Positions 1 to 6,288 of a stretch of DNA of 6,288 nucleotides are shown here, in pieces (positions within the stretch are counted from its first letter, which is position 1; each line of letters starts with the position of its first letter). Location of the stretch: assembly GCA_026394095.1 (NCBI GenBank), contig JAPKYY010000493.1, positions 1 through 6,288 on the forward strand. The letters run 5' to 3'. The DNA is from Acidobacteriota bacterium (lineage in GTDB: Bacteria > Acidobacteriota > Terriglobia > Bryobacterales > Bryobacteraceae). The notes beneath the pieces were generated by a model. It saw nothing but the letters and a program-made list of their open reading frames with translations, had not been told where the DNA came from and did not search any database. The position numbers were made by a program, and so were the translations under genes.

Positions 1-1727
1 AACGCTGGGGCAGGCACTGGATGGACGTAGCCCGTTTTGGCGAAGACAATCCAACCTCCGAGGCCACAAACGGCGCCTATCCCTATGCCTGGCGCTACCG
101 CGACTGGATCATCGAGGCGATCAATCGCGATATTCCTTACAACCAGTTCGTGACGATGCAACTGGCCGCCGACCAGCTCCCCAACACCAAACGCGAAGAT
201 CTGCGCGCCCTGGGCTACCTTGGCGCCGCCCCCGTCTATCACAAGGATCAACGCCTCTCTGCCGATGTGATCGGCGGCTTCCTTTCTGACGATTGGGACG
301 AGCGCGTCGACGCCGTGACGCGCGGTCTGCTGGGAATGACCGTCGCCTGTGCGCGCTGCCACGATCACAAATTTGATCCGATTCCCACCAAAGACTATTA
401 CGGCCTCGCCGGCGTCTTTGCCTCAACCATGCGCACCGAGCAGCCCATGTTTGAATTAGACCCAGAGGTCGAAACCCGCTACATGTGGGCCAAACGCCGG
501 CTAATCGATTTGAGCTATTCGGTGAGCTTGTTAACTGGCGAAGCTTCCACCGTAGTCGACAGTGAATCGAGGGTGGCCAAGTGGAAGCTCGAAATCCAGG
601 CCCTCAAAAAGGAGATGGAGACTCTGCTCGAGAGGTCCCCAACCTTGCTCGCCAGTCTGGCAAGATATTGGACACCTCCACCCCCCAGGCCAGCCGGGCC
701 CCCAGTAGAGAGAGGCCGCCGCCGCCCACCGCTAACTTCAACGGAACCATTCTTTAACACCGTATTCGACGCCGCGCAGTTTATTGATGGCTCCGACGCC
801 AACTACACCTTCATCAACTACAAGGCTGGCGAGGCCCGCGACGTCCCGGTCTTGCGTAACGGCAACGTTGCCACGCCGGGCGAGATCGTCCCGAGGCATT
901 TCCCTGTCGTTCTCTCCAAAGGTGACAGCCGTTTCACCAAAGGTTCCGGGCGCCTTGAATTGGCTCAAAAGATCTTCACCGATGCCGCCCCGCTTGCCGC
1001 CCGTGTCATCGTCAACCGAGTCTGGGGCTGGCATTTCGGCCGGCCTCTAGTGGGAACCCCAAGTGATTTCGGAGTACAAGGCGAGACCCCCACTCATCCC
1101 GAATTGTTAACCGATCTTGCCGCCCGCTTCGTCGCCCACGGCTGGTCTTTGAAGTGGTTGAATCGCGAGATCATGACCTCAGCCGCATACCAGCAATCCA
1201 GTAGTCCGCGTGCCGCCCTGATGAAGCTCGATCCAACCAATACCCTCTACTGGCGCATGTCCCCCCGCAGGATGGATATTGAATCCTACCGGGATTCCAT
1301 GCTGCGAGCCTCTGGCCGGCTGAGTGACAAGATGTATGGCCCTTCTGAAGAAGTAGAAGCCCCAACCAACGACCGCCGCACTGTCTATAGCCGCATCAGC
1401 CGTGGTCGCTTGAGCGCGCTCCTCAAAAACTACGACTTCCCCGATCCCATGCAAAGTAGCGGTTGGCGCGATCAAACCACCACATCTTTGCAGCAGCTCT
1501 TTGTTCTCAACAGCCCATTCATACAGGAATCAGCAAAAGCTCTGGCCAAAGCGGTCAGCGAAGCTTCAACAGACGATGGCAAAATGCGCGAACTCTACCG
1601 TCGTGTTTTATCCCGCGAAGCAACACCGAAAGAACTGGATCTGGCTTTGAGCTTTCTATCCAAGGGCACCGTCGAGCAATACGCACAAGTTTTGTTATCA
1701 ACCAATGAGGAGATCTTGTGGCCATAA
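1..1727 (+). CDS. DUF1549/DUF1553 (PSCyt2-PSD1) secreted cytochrome-like protein, 5' end missing
   Basis: This is the C-terminal part (574 codons) of a planctomycete-type PSCyt2/PSD1 protein. The frame is open to the window edge. The ATG at 21 is internal, because the residues just before it (RWGRHW, positions 3-20) continue the conserved DUF1549 motif RWxRHWxDxAR. Numbering from that Met, DUF1549 runs to about 145 and carries C110-A-R-C-H114 followed by DHKFDP, a c-type haem motif typical of the family. Residues 180-210 are charged and helical, and a Pro/Arg-rich linker spans 218-238. DUF1553 covers about 308-568: RVIVNRVW (328-335), HFG, TPSDFG (346-351), QGE-PTHPEL, GWSLKWLNREIM, and DFPDP (472-476). 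The end, NEEILWP, is as I recall it from acidobacterial relatives. Family members usually also carry an N-terminal PSCyt1 haem domain, which would lie before the window. The protein is probably periplasmic. Its function is unknown. It overlaps the DUF1501 gene by 10 bases. Confidence 0.93.
   Translation, partial: RWGRHWMDVARFGEDNPTSEATNGAYPYAWRYRDWIIEAINRDIPYNQFVTMQLAADQLPNTKREDLRALGYLGAAPVYHKDQRLSADVIGGFLSDDWDERVDAVTRGLLGMTVACARCHDHKFDPIPTKDYYGLAGVFASTMRTEQPMFELDPEVETRYMWAKRRLIDLSYSVSLLTGEASTVVDSESRVAKWKLEIQALKKEMETLLERSPTLLASLARYWTPPPPRPAGPPVERGRRRPPLTSTEPFFNTVFDAAQFIDGSDANYTFINYKAGEARDVPVLRNGNVATPGEIVPRHFPVVLSKGDSRFTKGSGRLELAQKIFTDAAPLAARVIVNRVWGWHFGRPLVGTPSDFGVQGETPTHPELLTDLAARFVAHGWSLKWLNREIMTSAAYQQSSSPRAALMKLDPTNTLYWRMSPRRMDIESYRDSMLRASGRLSDKMYGPSEEVEAPTNDRRTVYSRISRGRLSALLKNYDFPDPMQSSGWRDQTTTSLQQLFVLNSPFIQESAKALAKAVSEASTDDGKMRELYRRVLSREATPKELDLALSFLSKGTVEQYAQVLLSTNEEILWP
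1707..1713 (+). promoter_or_regulatory. Ribosome binding site for the DUF1501 gene, inside the end of gene 1
   Basis: GAGGAGA lies 4 bases before a GTG start at 1718, inside the last codons of the preceding gene. It decides the start. An in-frame TGA at 1706-1708 rules out anything further upstream, and the next in-frame ATG (1988) would remove the twin-arginine signal and the first conserved motif. Its position suggests that ribosomes finishing gene 1 can reinitiate here. Confidence 0.8.
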
Positions 1728-3064
1728 CCAGCAGACGCCATCTCATCCAGAAAGCCTTTGGCGGAGTCGCAACTCTCGGGTTAAATTCCCTGCTTGGCGC
1801 TGATCGTCCTCTCGGTCATTATTCGGGCCAGCGAACCCCAGGCAAGGCCAAGCGCGTCATAAGCCTCTTCCTGGCGGGCGGCCCGTCGCACGTAGATCTC
1901 TTTGACCCCAAACCATCGCTGCTCAAGTTTCAGGGGCAACGGCCTGGTTCTACCGATCTAAGAACAGAACGTCAAACCGGCGGGCTCATGCCCAGCCCTT
2001 TTTCTTTCGCAAAGAAAGGTAAGAGCGGCATCGATGTCAGCGAGATTTTGCCCCGTCTTGGTAGCGTCATCGACGACGTGTGTGTGATTCGGTCGATGTA
2101 TTCATTCAACCCGACGCACACTCCCAGCGTCAGCCTTTATCACACCGGGTCGATTCTCCTGAACCGCCCGTCAATTGGCTCCTGGGTCACCTATGGCCTT
2201 GGTTCTGAGAATCAGAATTTGCCCTCCTTTGTTGCCTTGGGTGCCAGCTCACTCGGTGGATCTTCCGCACGTGCTGGTTTCCTTCCATCAGAAACGCAGG
2301 GCACTCCGGTGAACAACGCCGAACTGGATCCCGAGAAGATGATTCCCAATCTTCGCAACGAGAAACTCGATCGTACTGCGCAGCGCCAGCAACTCGATGC
2401 ACTTCAAGCTCTTAATCAAGGCTTCAGCCAATCCTTTGGTGCCGATGCATTTCTCGAAGGACGCATCCAGTCCATGGAAGCGGCATACCGCATGCAGTTT
2501 GAGGCGATGGATGTCTTTGACATCCGAAAAGAAACTGCCCAGACACGCGCACTTTACGGTGACACCCCGCTTGGCAATGGCTGCCTGCTGGCGCGAAGGC
2601 TGGTGGAGAAAGGCGTCCGCTACGTCAATCTAGGCTTCGGCGATTGGGACGATCACAAAGACATTGAAGCAGCCTACAAGAAGAAAATCCCGGCCATGGA
2701 TCAAGCCGCTGCAGCCCTCATCCAGGATCTCAAACAGCGCGGCATGCTCGACGACACGATTGTCATGTGGGGCGGGGAATTCGGCCGCACACCCGTATCT
2801 GAGAGCGGTACCGGCCGCGATCACAATCCCTACGGCTTCACCATGCTGATGGCAGGCGGCGGCTTCAAAGGCGGCATCGCCCATGGCGCCACCGACGACT
2901 TCGGCTTCAAGGCCGTCGAGAACCGCGTCTCCATTCACGACCTTCATGCCACCATGCTCTACGCTCTCGGCCTCGATCACACACAATTGACCTATCGCTA
3001 TGCTGGCCGCGACTTCCGCCTCACCGATGTCTTTGGCAACGTTGTAAAAGACATCTTGACCTGA
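1718..3064 (+). CDS. DUF1501 family protein with twin-arginine signal (sulfatase/alkaline-phosphatase-like fold)
   Basis: A complete 448-residue protein with a GTG start, close to the usual length of the family. The N-terminus has a Tat motif, S5-R-R-H-L-I-Q-K12, then a hydrophobic stretch to about residue 27, so export of a folded protein to the periplasm is expected. The mature part follows DUF1501 throughout: GGPSHVDLFDPK (54-65), a conserved early segment with Asp and His; then DVCVIRSM, a His-rich THTPS segment, and the C-terminal pair WGGEFGRTP (351-359) and GRDHNPYGF (366-374). The tail contains IHDLHATMLYALGLDH and GRDFRLTDVFG. DUF1501 is related to the alkaline phosphatase/sulfatase superfamily, and the conserved Asp/His residues are plausible metal ligands. 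Enzymatic activity is inferred from that relationship and no substrate is known. It pairs with the DUF1549/1553 gene upstream, a very common arrangement. No missing key residue was noticed. Confidence 0.94.
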   Translation: MAITSRRHLIQKAFGGVATLGLNSLLGADRPLGHYSGQRTPGKAKRVISLFLAGGPSHVDLFDPKPSLLKFQGQRPGSTDLRTERQTGGLMPSPFSFAKKGKSGIDVSEILPRLGSVIDDVCVIRSMYSFNPTHTPSVSLYHTGSILLNRPSIGSWVTYGLGSENQNLPSFVALGASSLGGSSARAGFLPSETQGTPVNNAELDPEKMIPNLRNEKLDRTAQRQQLDALQALNQGFSQSFGADAFLEGRIQSMEAAYRMQFEAMDVFDIRKETAQTRALYGDTPLGNGCLLARRLVEKGVRYVNLGFGDWDDHKDIEAAYKKKIPAMDQAAAALIQDLKQRGMLDDTIVMWGGEFGRTPVSESGTGRDHNPYGFTMLMAGGGFKGGIAHGATDDFGFKAVENRVSIHDLHATMLYALGLDHTQLTYRYAGRDFRLTDVFGNVVKDILT

Positions 3065-3079
3065 CAAAGGGTATAGACT

Positions 3080-3097
3080 CATAGGGATTTCCCTATG
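3080..3097 (+). promoter_or_regulatory. Perfect palindrome over the ribosome binding site and start codon of the DUF1592 gene
   Basis: CATAGGGA-TT-TCCCTATG is an exact inverted repeat with 8-base arms and a 2-base centre. As RNA it can fold into a 7-bp stem (4 G-C, 3 A-U) with an ATTT loop. The left arm contains the only Shine-Dalgarno-like sequence near the start (AGGGA, 3083-3087), and the right arm ends with the ATG itself (3095-3097). It fills half of the 30-base gap between the DUF1501 and DUF1592 genes. It could hide the start from ribosomes or serve as a protein binding site. It could also be chance. The sequence shows the structure but not its use. Confidence 0.5.
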
Positions 3098-5887
3098 CTG
3101 CCTGTACTCTACCTAATGGCTTTCGCTCAAGCCGATATTGCCCTCGAGCAGCGTTTCACCAAAACAGTAAAACCCTTCGTTGCAACCTATTGCGCCGGCT
3201 GCCACAGCGGGCAGAATCCAGCTGCGCAATTGAATCTCGATACCTATAACAAGCTCGCCGACGTGGTTCGCGATCATCCACGCTGGGCCCAGGTAAGCGA
3301 GCGCCTCAAGGCCGCCGACATGCCTCCCAAAGGCATGAAGCACCCTGAAGCCGCCGCAAGCCAGCAGATCATCGATTGGGTAGAGGCCATGAGGATGAAT
3401 GAAGCCCGCAAGCACGCTGGAGAACCAGGCATCGTCCTCGCCCGCCGCCTCAGCAATGCCGAGTACAACTACTCCATTCGCGATCTCACCGGCGTCGACA
3501 TTCAGCCCACCAAAGAATTCCCCGTGGACCCAGCCAACCCCGAAGGTTTCGACAACACAGGCGAATCCCTCTATGCCCGCTACTTCATGGCCGCCTGGGC
3601 CTATAGGAAGGGCAAGCCAGCCGCAACACTAGCTTCGGTAGCTGCCGAGTATCACGTCAGTCCTAAGTATTTGCCATTGGTTTGGCAGGCCCTTGAAGGG
3701 GCGAAAGAAGAAGTGGGTCCGTTAGCCAAACTGCAAGCGATGTGGCAAGCCCTCCCTCTGCAAGCCGACGCAGCACAAGCCGGATGCGTCCAGATGCGAG
3801 ACTACGTGCTTCGGGTTCGTGCCCTGGTGGCCAAGCACTATGCAAGCCCCGTAGTAAAGGGTTTAAGCACAACTTCTCAACCGCTGATGAACTGGAAGTT
3901 GAACCTCTTTGCCCAGAAGCGTCGAGACTTTGACCCGGCAGCCCTACTCGTCGAAGGCGAACCACTCCCCGAGATTCCCCCAGCACCCAAGCCCGGCGAA
4001 TTCTTCATCCGGGCCGTGGGCGACAGTGTGGCCAAGCAAGCCAGCGCAAAAATGATCAAGGCCCGGCTGGCTGACATGGAGCCGCTCAAGGTTCCTGCTG
4101 GAGAGCGCGCCAGATACGAAGCTGCCTTCGCCCGTTTCGCCAGCACTTTCCCCGACGCCTTCTACATCAGCGAGCGCGGCCGTTTTTTCCCCGACGACAC
4201 TCAGGACAAGGGCCGGCTTCTCAGAGCAGGCTTTCACAACGTCATGGGATACTTCCGCGACGATCTTCCCCTGCGCGAGATGATCCTCGATGCAAAGCAG
4301 ACGCGCGAACTCGAAACCCTCTGGCAGGAATTCGACTTCATCGCCGACCACACCATCCGCACCTACACTCAGTACTTCTTCAACCAGAGTGGCGAAATCC
4401 TGGGCAACGGCCGCGAGTCTGGCAGCGAACGGCCAGCCGACAAAGCAGTAACGGATCCCGCCGTAATCTTCGGCCTGCGCGACCAATACCTGGCCAAAGC
4501 CAAGTCCGATGAAACCAACGACAAAGTGTCCATCGATGCCATCGAGGCTCACTTCAAGCGCGTCAACCAGGAGATTCGTGCGGTAGAGAAAATGCGAGCT
4601 GAATCCGAGCCCCGTCACCTTGTAGCTCTCGCAAACTTCGCCGCCCGCGCCTACCGCCGCCCACTCACTCCTGTCGAGAAGAATGACCTCATCGCCTACT
4701 ACCGCCAGATCCGCGAGAAAAGCGGCCTCTCTCACGAAGAGGCGATCCGCGATTCCATCGTCGGAATCCTGATGTCTCCAGACTTCTGCTATCGAATTGA
4801 CCTTCTCGACAATCGCCTCTCCAGCGCACCCGTCAAGCAGTTGCCAGACATCGCTCTCGCCAGCCGCTTAAGCTTCTTCCTCTGGTCCAGCCTGCCAGAC
4901 CAGAAGCTCCTCGATCGGGCCGCAACGGGTCAACTACGACAACCCGGAGTTTTGGTCTCAGAGCTGAGAAGAATGCTCAAAGACGAACGCGCCAAACGCT
5001 TCGCCACTGAGTTCGCCGGCCACTGGCTCGACTTCCGACGCTTCGAAGAACACAACACCGTAGACCGTCAGCGCTTCCCCAGCTTCACCAATGAACTCCG
5101 GCAGGCTATGTACGAAGAGCCCCTTCGCTACATCGAAGACGTAATTCGCAACGACCGTTCGGTGCTCGACCTCCTTTACGGCAAACACACCTTCGTCAAT
5201 CAAGTCCTGGCCAAACACTACGGCATGCCGGAGATTGCCGGCAAGCCCGACACCTGGCTTCGCGTCGATGATGCCCGCACCTATGGCCGCGGCGGCTTGC
5301 TCCCGATGGCTGTCTTTCTAACCCAGAATGCCCCCGGCCTGCGCACCAGCCCCGTCAAGCGCGGCTACTGGCTTACCAAGCGAGTGCTGGGTGAAAACAT
5401 TCCGCCTCCACCTGCGTCTGTCCCAGAGTTGCCGGGAGACGAAGCCAAAGGCGAGCTGCCTCTGCGCGACATGCTCGTCAAGCATCGCGAGAATCCCAGT
5501 TGTGCCGGCTGCCACGCGCGTTTTGATTCTCTCGGGCTGGCCTTTGAAGGCTACGGCCCCATTGGGGAAAAACGAAGTCTCGATCTCGGTGGCCGCCCTG
5601 TCGATACCAAAGCAACCTTTCCCGACGGCAGTCAGGGCTCTGGCTTTGATGGCGTCCTGAATTACGTAAGCATCAAACGCGAGAAAGACTTTGAAGAGAA
5701 TCTGCACCGCAAGCTGCTCGCCTATGGCCTTGGCCGCTCGCTTTTGCTTTCCGATGAAATTACAATAGGTCGCATGAAAGGCAAAAAGGGTTTTGCCTCT
5801 TTAGTGGAAGTGATCGTCACAAGTCCGCAGTTTTTGAACAAGCGTGGAGGAGAGGCCGATGCCCGAAAGAAAAACGTCAGTGAATAA
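3095..5887 (+). CDS. DUF1587/DUF1595/DUF1592/DUF1588/DUF1585 secreted cytochrome-like protein (PSCyt family)
   Basis: A complete 930-residue protein. ATG 3095 is the only reasonable start: an in-frame TAG lies at 3074-3076, and Met8 would leave almost no signal peptide. The signal is short and lacks a basic residue (hydrophobic 2-10, A-Q-A at 11-13). An N-terminal cytochrome-like domain has C33-A-G-C-H37 and MPPKG further on. DUF1587 begins near 112 (RRLSNAEYNYSIRDLTG, 117-133) and runs to EGFDNTGESL (150-159), where it appears cut short. Residues 163-507 match no domain I can name. DUF1595 follows (about 508-572, AYRRPLTPVE), then DUF1592 (about 585-720, ALASRLSFFLWSSLPD), DUF1588 (about 725-835, YGRGGLLPMAVFLT, and C803-A-G-C-H807), and DUF1585 (866-916, ending TSPQFLNKR). 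Two CxxCH motifs imply covalent haem in the periplasm. Function is unknown; a redox role is inferred. The last 29 bases overlap the DUF1552 gene, its usual partner. Confidence 0.93.
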   Translation: MLPVLYLMAFAQADIALEQRFTKTVKPFVATYCAGCHSGQNPAAQLNLDTYNKLADVVRDHPRWAQVSERLKAADMPPKGMKHPEAAASQQIIDWVEAMRMNEARKHAGEPGIVLARRLSNAEYNYSIRDLTGVDIQPTKEFPVDPANPEGFDNTGESLYARYFMAAWAYRKGKPAATLASVAAEYHVSPKYLPLVWQALEGAKEEVGPLAKLQAMWQALPLQADAAQAGCVQMRDYVLRVRALVAKHYASPVVKGLSTTSQPLMNWKLNLFAQKRRDFDPAALLVEGEPLPEIPPAPKPGEFFIRAVGDSVAKQASAKMIKARLADMEPLKVPAGERARYEAAFARFASTFPDAFYISERGRFFPDDTQDKGRLLRAGFHNVMGYFRDDLPLREMILDAKQTRELETLWQEFDFIADHTIRTYTQYFFNQSGEILGNGRESGSERPADKAVTDPAVIFGLRDQYLAKAKSDETNDKVSIDAIEAHFKRVNQEIRAVEKMRAESEPRHLVALANFAARAYRRPLTPVEKNDLIAYYRQIREKSGLSHEEAIRDSIVGILMSPDFCYRIDLLDNRLSSAPVKQLPDIALASRLSFFLWSSLPDQKLLDRAATGQLRQPGVLVSELRRMLKDERAKRFATEFAGHWLDFRRFEEHNTVDRQRFPSFTNELRQAMYEEPLRYIEDVIRNDRSVLDLLYGKHTFVNQVLAKHYGMPEIAGKPDTWLRVDDARTYGRGGLLPMAVFLTQNAPGLRTSPVKRGYWLTKRVLGENIPPPPASVPELPGDEAKGELPLRDMLVKHRENPSCAGCHARFDSLGLAFEGYGPIGEKRSLDLGGRPVDTKATFPDGSQGSGFDGVLNYVSIKREKDFEENLHRKLLAYGLGRSLLLSDEITIGRMKGKKGFASLVEVIVTSPQFLNKRGGEADARKKNVSE
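5846..5855 (+). promoter_or_regulatory. Strong ribosome binding site for the DUF1552 gene, inside the end of gene 3
   Basis: GGAGGAGAGG is a purine-rich Shine-Dalgarno sequence. Its GGAGG core (5846-5850) lies 8 bases before the ATG at 5859. It favours this start over the in-frame GTG at 5880, which has only an A-rich stretch upstream. It is much stronger than the site in front of the DUF1592 gene. Confidence 0.75.
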
Positions 5888-6288
5888 CAAGATCGCCCGC
5901 CGCGCCGTTCTGCGTGGTGCTGGCGTCACCATGGCCCTCCCGTGGCTGGAATCCTTCGCCGCCTCTGCTGCCACAACATTCCCCAAACGCTTCGGTGTCC
6001 TCTTCATGGGCAATGGAGTCAACGAGAATCATTGGAGTGCCGAAGGCCAGGGCGCTGACATGAAGCTCAGCAAAACGCTCTCTGTCCTTGAGCCCATCAA
6101 GCACAAGATCAATGTCATTGAAGGTCTCTATTTGAAGATGGCGATGGGGCAGGGTATTCATCCTGCTCAGACCGGCAGCCTCCTCTCGGGCGCAACCATC
6201 CACAAAGGCCCGATCATCCACGCTGGCGCCACCATAGACCAAATGATCGCCAATCACATCGGCCAGGACACTGCCCAACAAAGCCTCG
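5859..6288 (+). CDS. DUF1552 family protein, N-terminal part, with Tat-like signal
   Basis: The first 143 codons of a gene that runs off the window end, with no stop codon in this frame. Start choice: ATG 5859 with a strong ribosome binding site, 29 bases inside the previous gene. The N-terminus has a twin-arginine-like signal, A13-R-R-A-V-L-R-G20, then a hydrophobic segment with ALPWLES (26-32) and a likely A-S-A cleavage site near 35-37. This Arg-Arg...RGAGV-ALP-LE pattern is the typical opening of DUF1552 proteins. Family features continue: PKRFGVLFMGNGVN (42-55) and HW, then an LSVLEPIK-KINVIEGL segment, HPAQTGSLLSG, and GATIDQMIANHIG. The protein is probably folded in the cytoplasm, exported by Tat, and acts in the periplasm or at the envelope. 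Its function is unknown. DUF1552 genes very often follow DUF1592-type cytochrome genes, as here. I estimate that more than half of the protein lies beyond the window. Confidence 0.9.
   Translation, partial: MPERKTSVNNKIARRAVLRGAGVTMALPWLESFAASAATTFPKRFGVLFMGNGVNENHWSAEGQGADMKLSKTLSVLEPIKHKINVIEGLYLKMAMGQGIHPAQTGSLLSGATIHKGPIIHAGATIDQMIANHIGQDTAQQSL

Noticed and set aside
21..23. ATG at 21 as the true start of gene 1
   Set aside because: The frame is open to the window edge, and the upstream residues RWGRHW continue a conserved DUF1549 motif, so this Met is internal.
3056..3077. TTGACC (3056-3061) and TATAGA (3072-3077) as a promoter for gene 3
   Set aside because: The spacing is only 10 bases instead of about 17, and no alternative -35 is found at the right distance from TATAGA. 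Acidobacterial promoters are also poorly defined, so no promoter is called.
2630..3082. A 150-codon minus-strand open frame opposite the DUF1501 gene, and similar ones at 4958-5218 and 5318-5707
   Set aside because: All share the same antisense codon register with a strongly conserved sense gene, so they are codon-bias shadows.
3080..3097. The palindrome as a transcription terminator for the DUF1501 gene
   Set aside because: There is no run of T after it, and its right arm is the start of the next gene, so a regulatory or chance role is more likely.
3944..4735. A 263-codon open frame on the minus strand opposite gene 3
   Set aside because: It lies in exact codon register with gene 3, so it stays open simply because the sense gene avoids TTA, CTA and TCA codons here. 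It has no recognisable domain, while the sense strand encodes a clear DUF family protein.
3191..5515. Near-identical DNA at the two CAGCH motifs (3191-3205 and 5501-5515) as a repeat element
   Set aside because: The shared stretch is just the haem motif using the same common codons, with no similarity extending beyond it.
1..6288. Mobile element, phage, defence, CRISPR, tRNA or rRNA content
   Set aside because: No transposase, integrase, terminal repeats, spaced direct repeats, or tRNA/rRNA-like sequence was recognised. The window is filled by four secreted-protein genes.

Overview
The window is a dense, plus-strand-only block of four genes, the first and last cut by the window edges. All four belong to the 'planctomycete-type' secreted cytochrome / DUF families: a DUF1549-DUF1553 (PSCyt2-PSD1) protein, a DUF1501 protein, a large DUF1587/1595/1592/1588/1585 cytochrome-like protein, and a DUF1552 protein. 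These families are expanded in Planctomycetota, Verrucomicrobiota and Acidobacteriota. Gene 1 ends in Asn-Glu-Glu-Ile-Leu-Trp-Pro. That ending, the moderately high GC (high 50s by eye) and the overall wording of the proteins resemble soil Acidobacteriota of the Solibacter/Bryobacter type. This placement is from memory of the families, not from a search.

Layout: 1-1727 is the C-terminal part of the DUF1549/DUF1553 protein, which enters from before the window. 1718-3064 is the DUF1501 protein, with a GTG start that overlaps gene 1 by 10 bases. A 30-base gap follows and holds an 18-base perfect palindrome covering the ribosome binding site and start codon of the next gene. 3095-5887 is the 930-residue DUF1592-family protein. 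From 5859 to the window end is the N-terminal part of a DUF1552 protein, overlapping gene 3 by 29 bases. No RNA genes, mobile elements, CRISPR arrays or convincing terminators or promoters were seen, and no gene-free stretch exceeds 30 bases.

The genes form two commonly seen pairs (DUF1549/1553 with DUF1501; DUF1592-type with DUF1552) placed head to tail, probably as one operon with translational coupling inside each pair. In each pair a CxxCH-bearing protein, which would need Sec export and periplasmic haem attachment, is followed by a protein with a twin-arginine (Tat) signal. The biochemical role of these families is not established. A periplasmic redox or hydrolytic function, often suggested to involve complex polysaccharides, is an inference.

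The points most worth a second look are the palindrome that buries the start of the DUF1592 gene, an apparent in-frame loss of the end of its DUF1587 domain, and a roughly 340-residue central region of that protein that matches no domain I can name.
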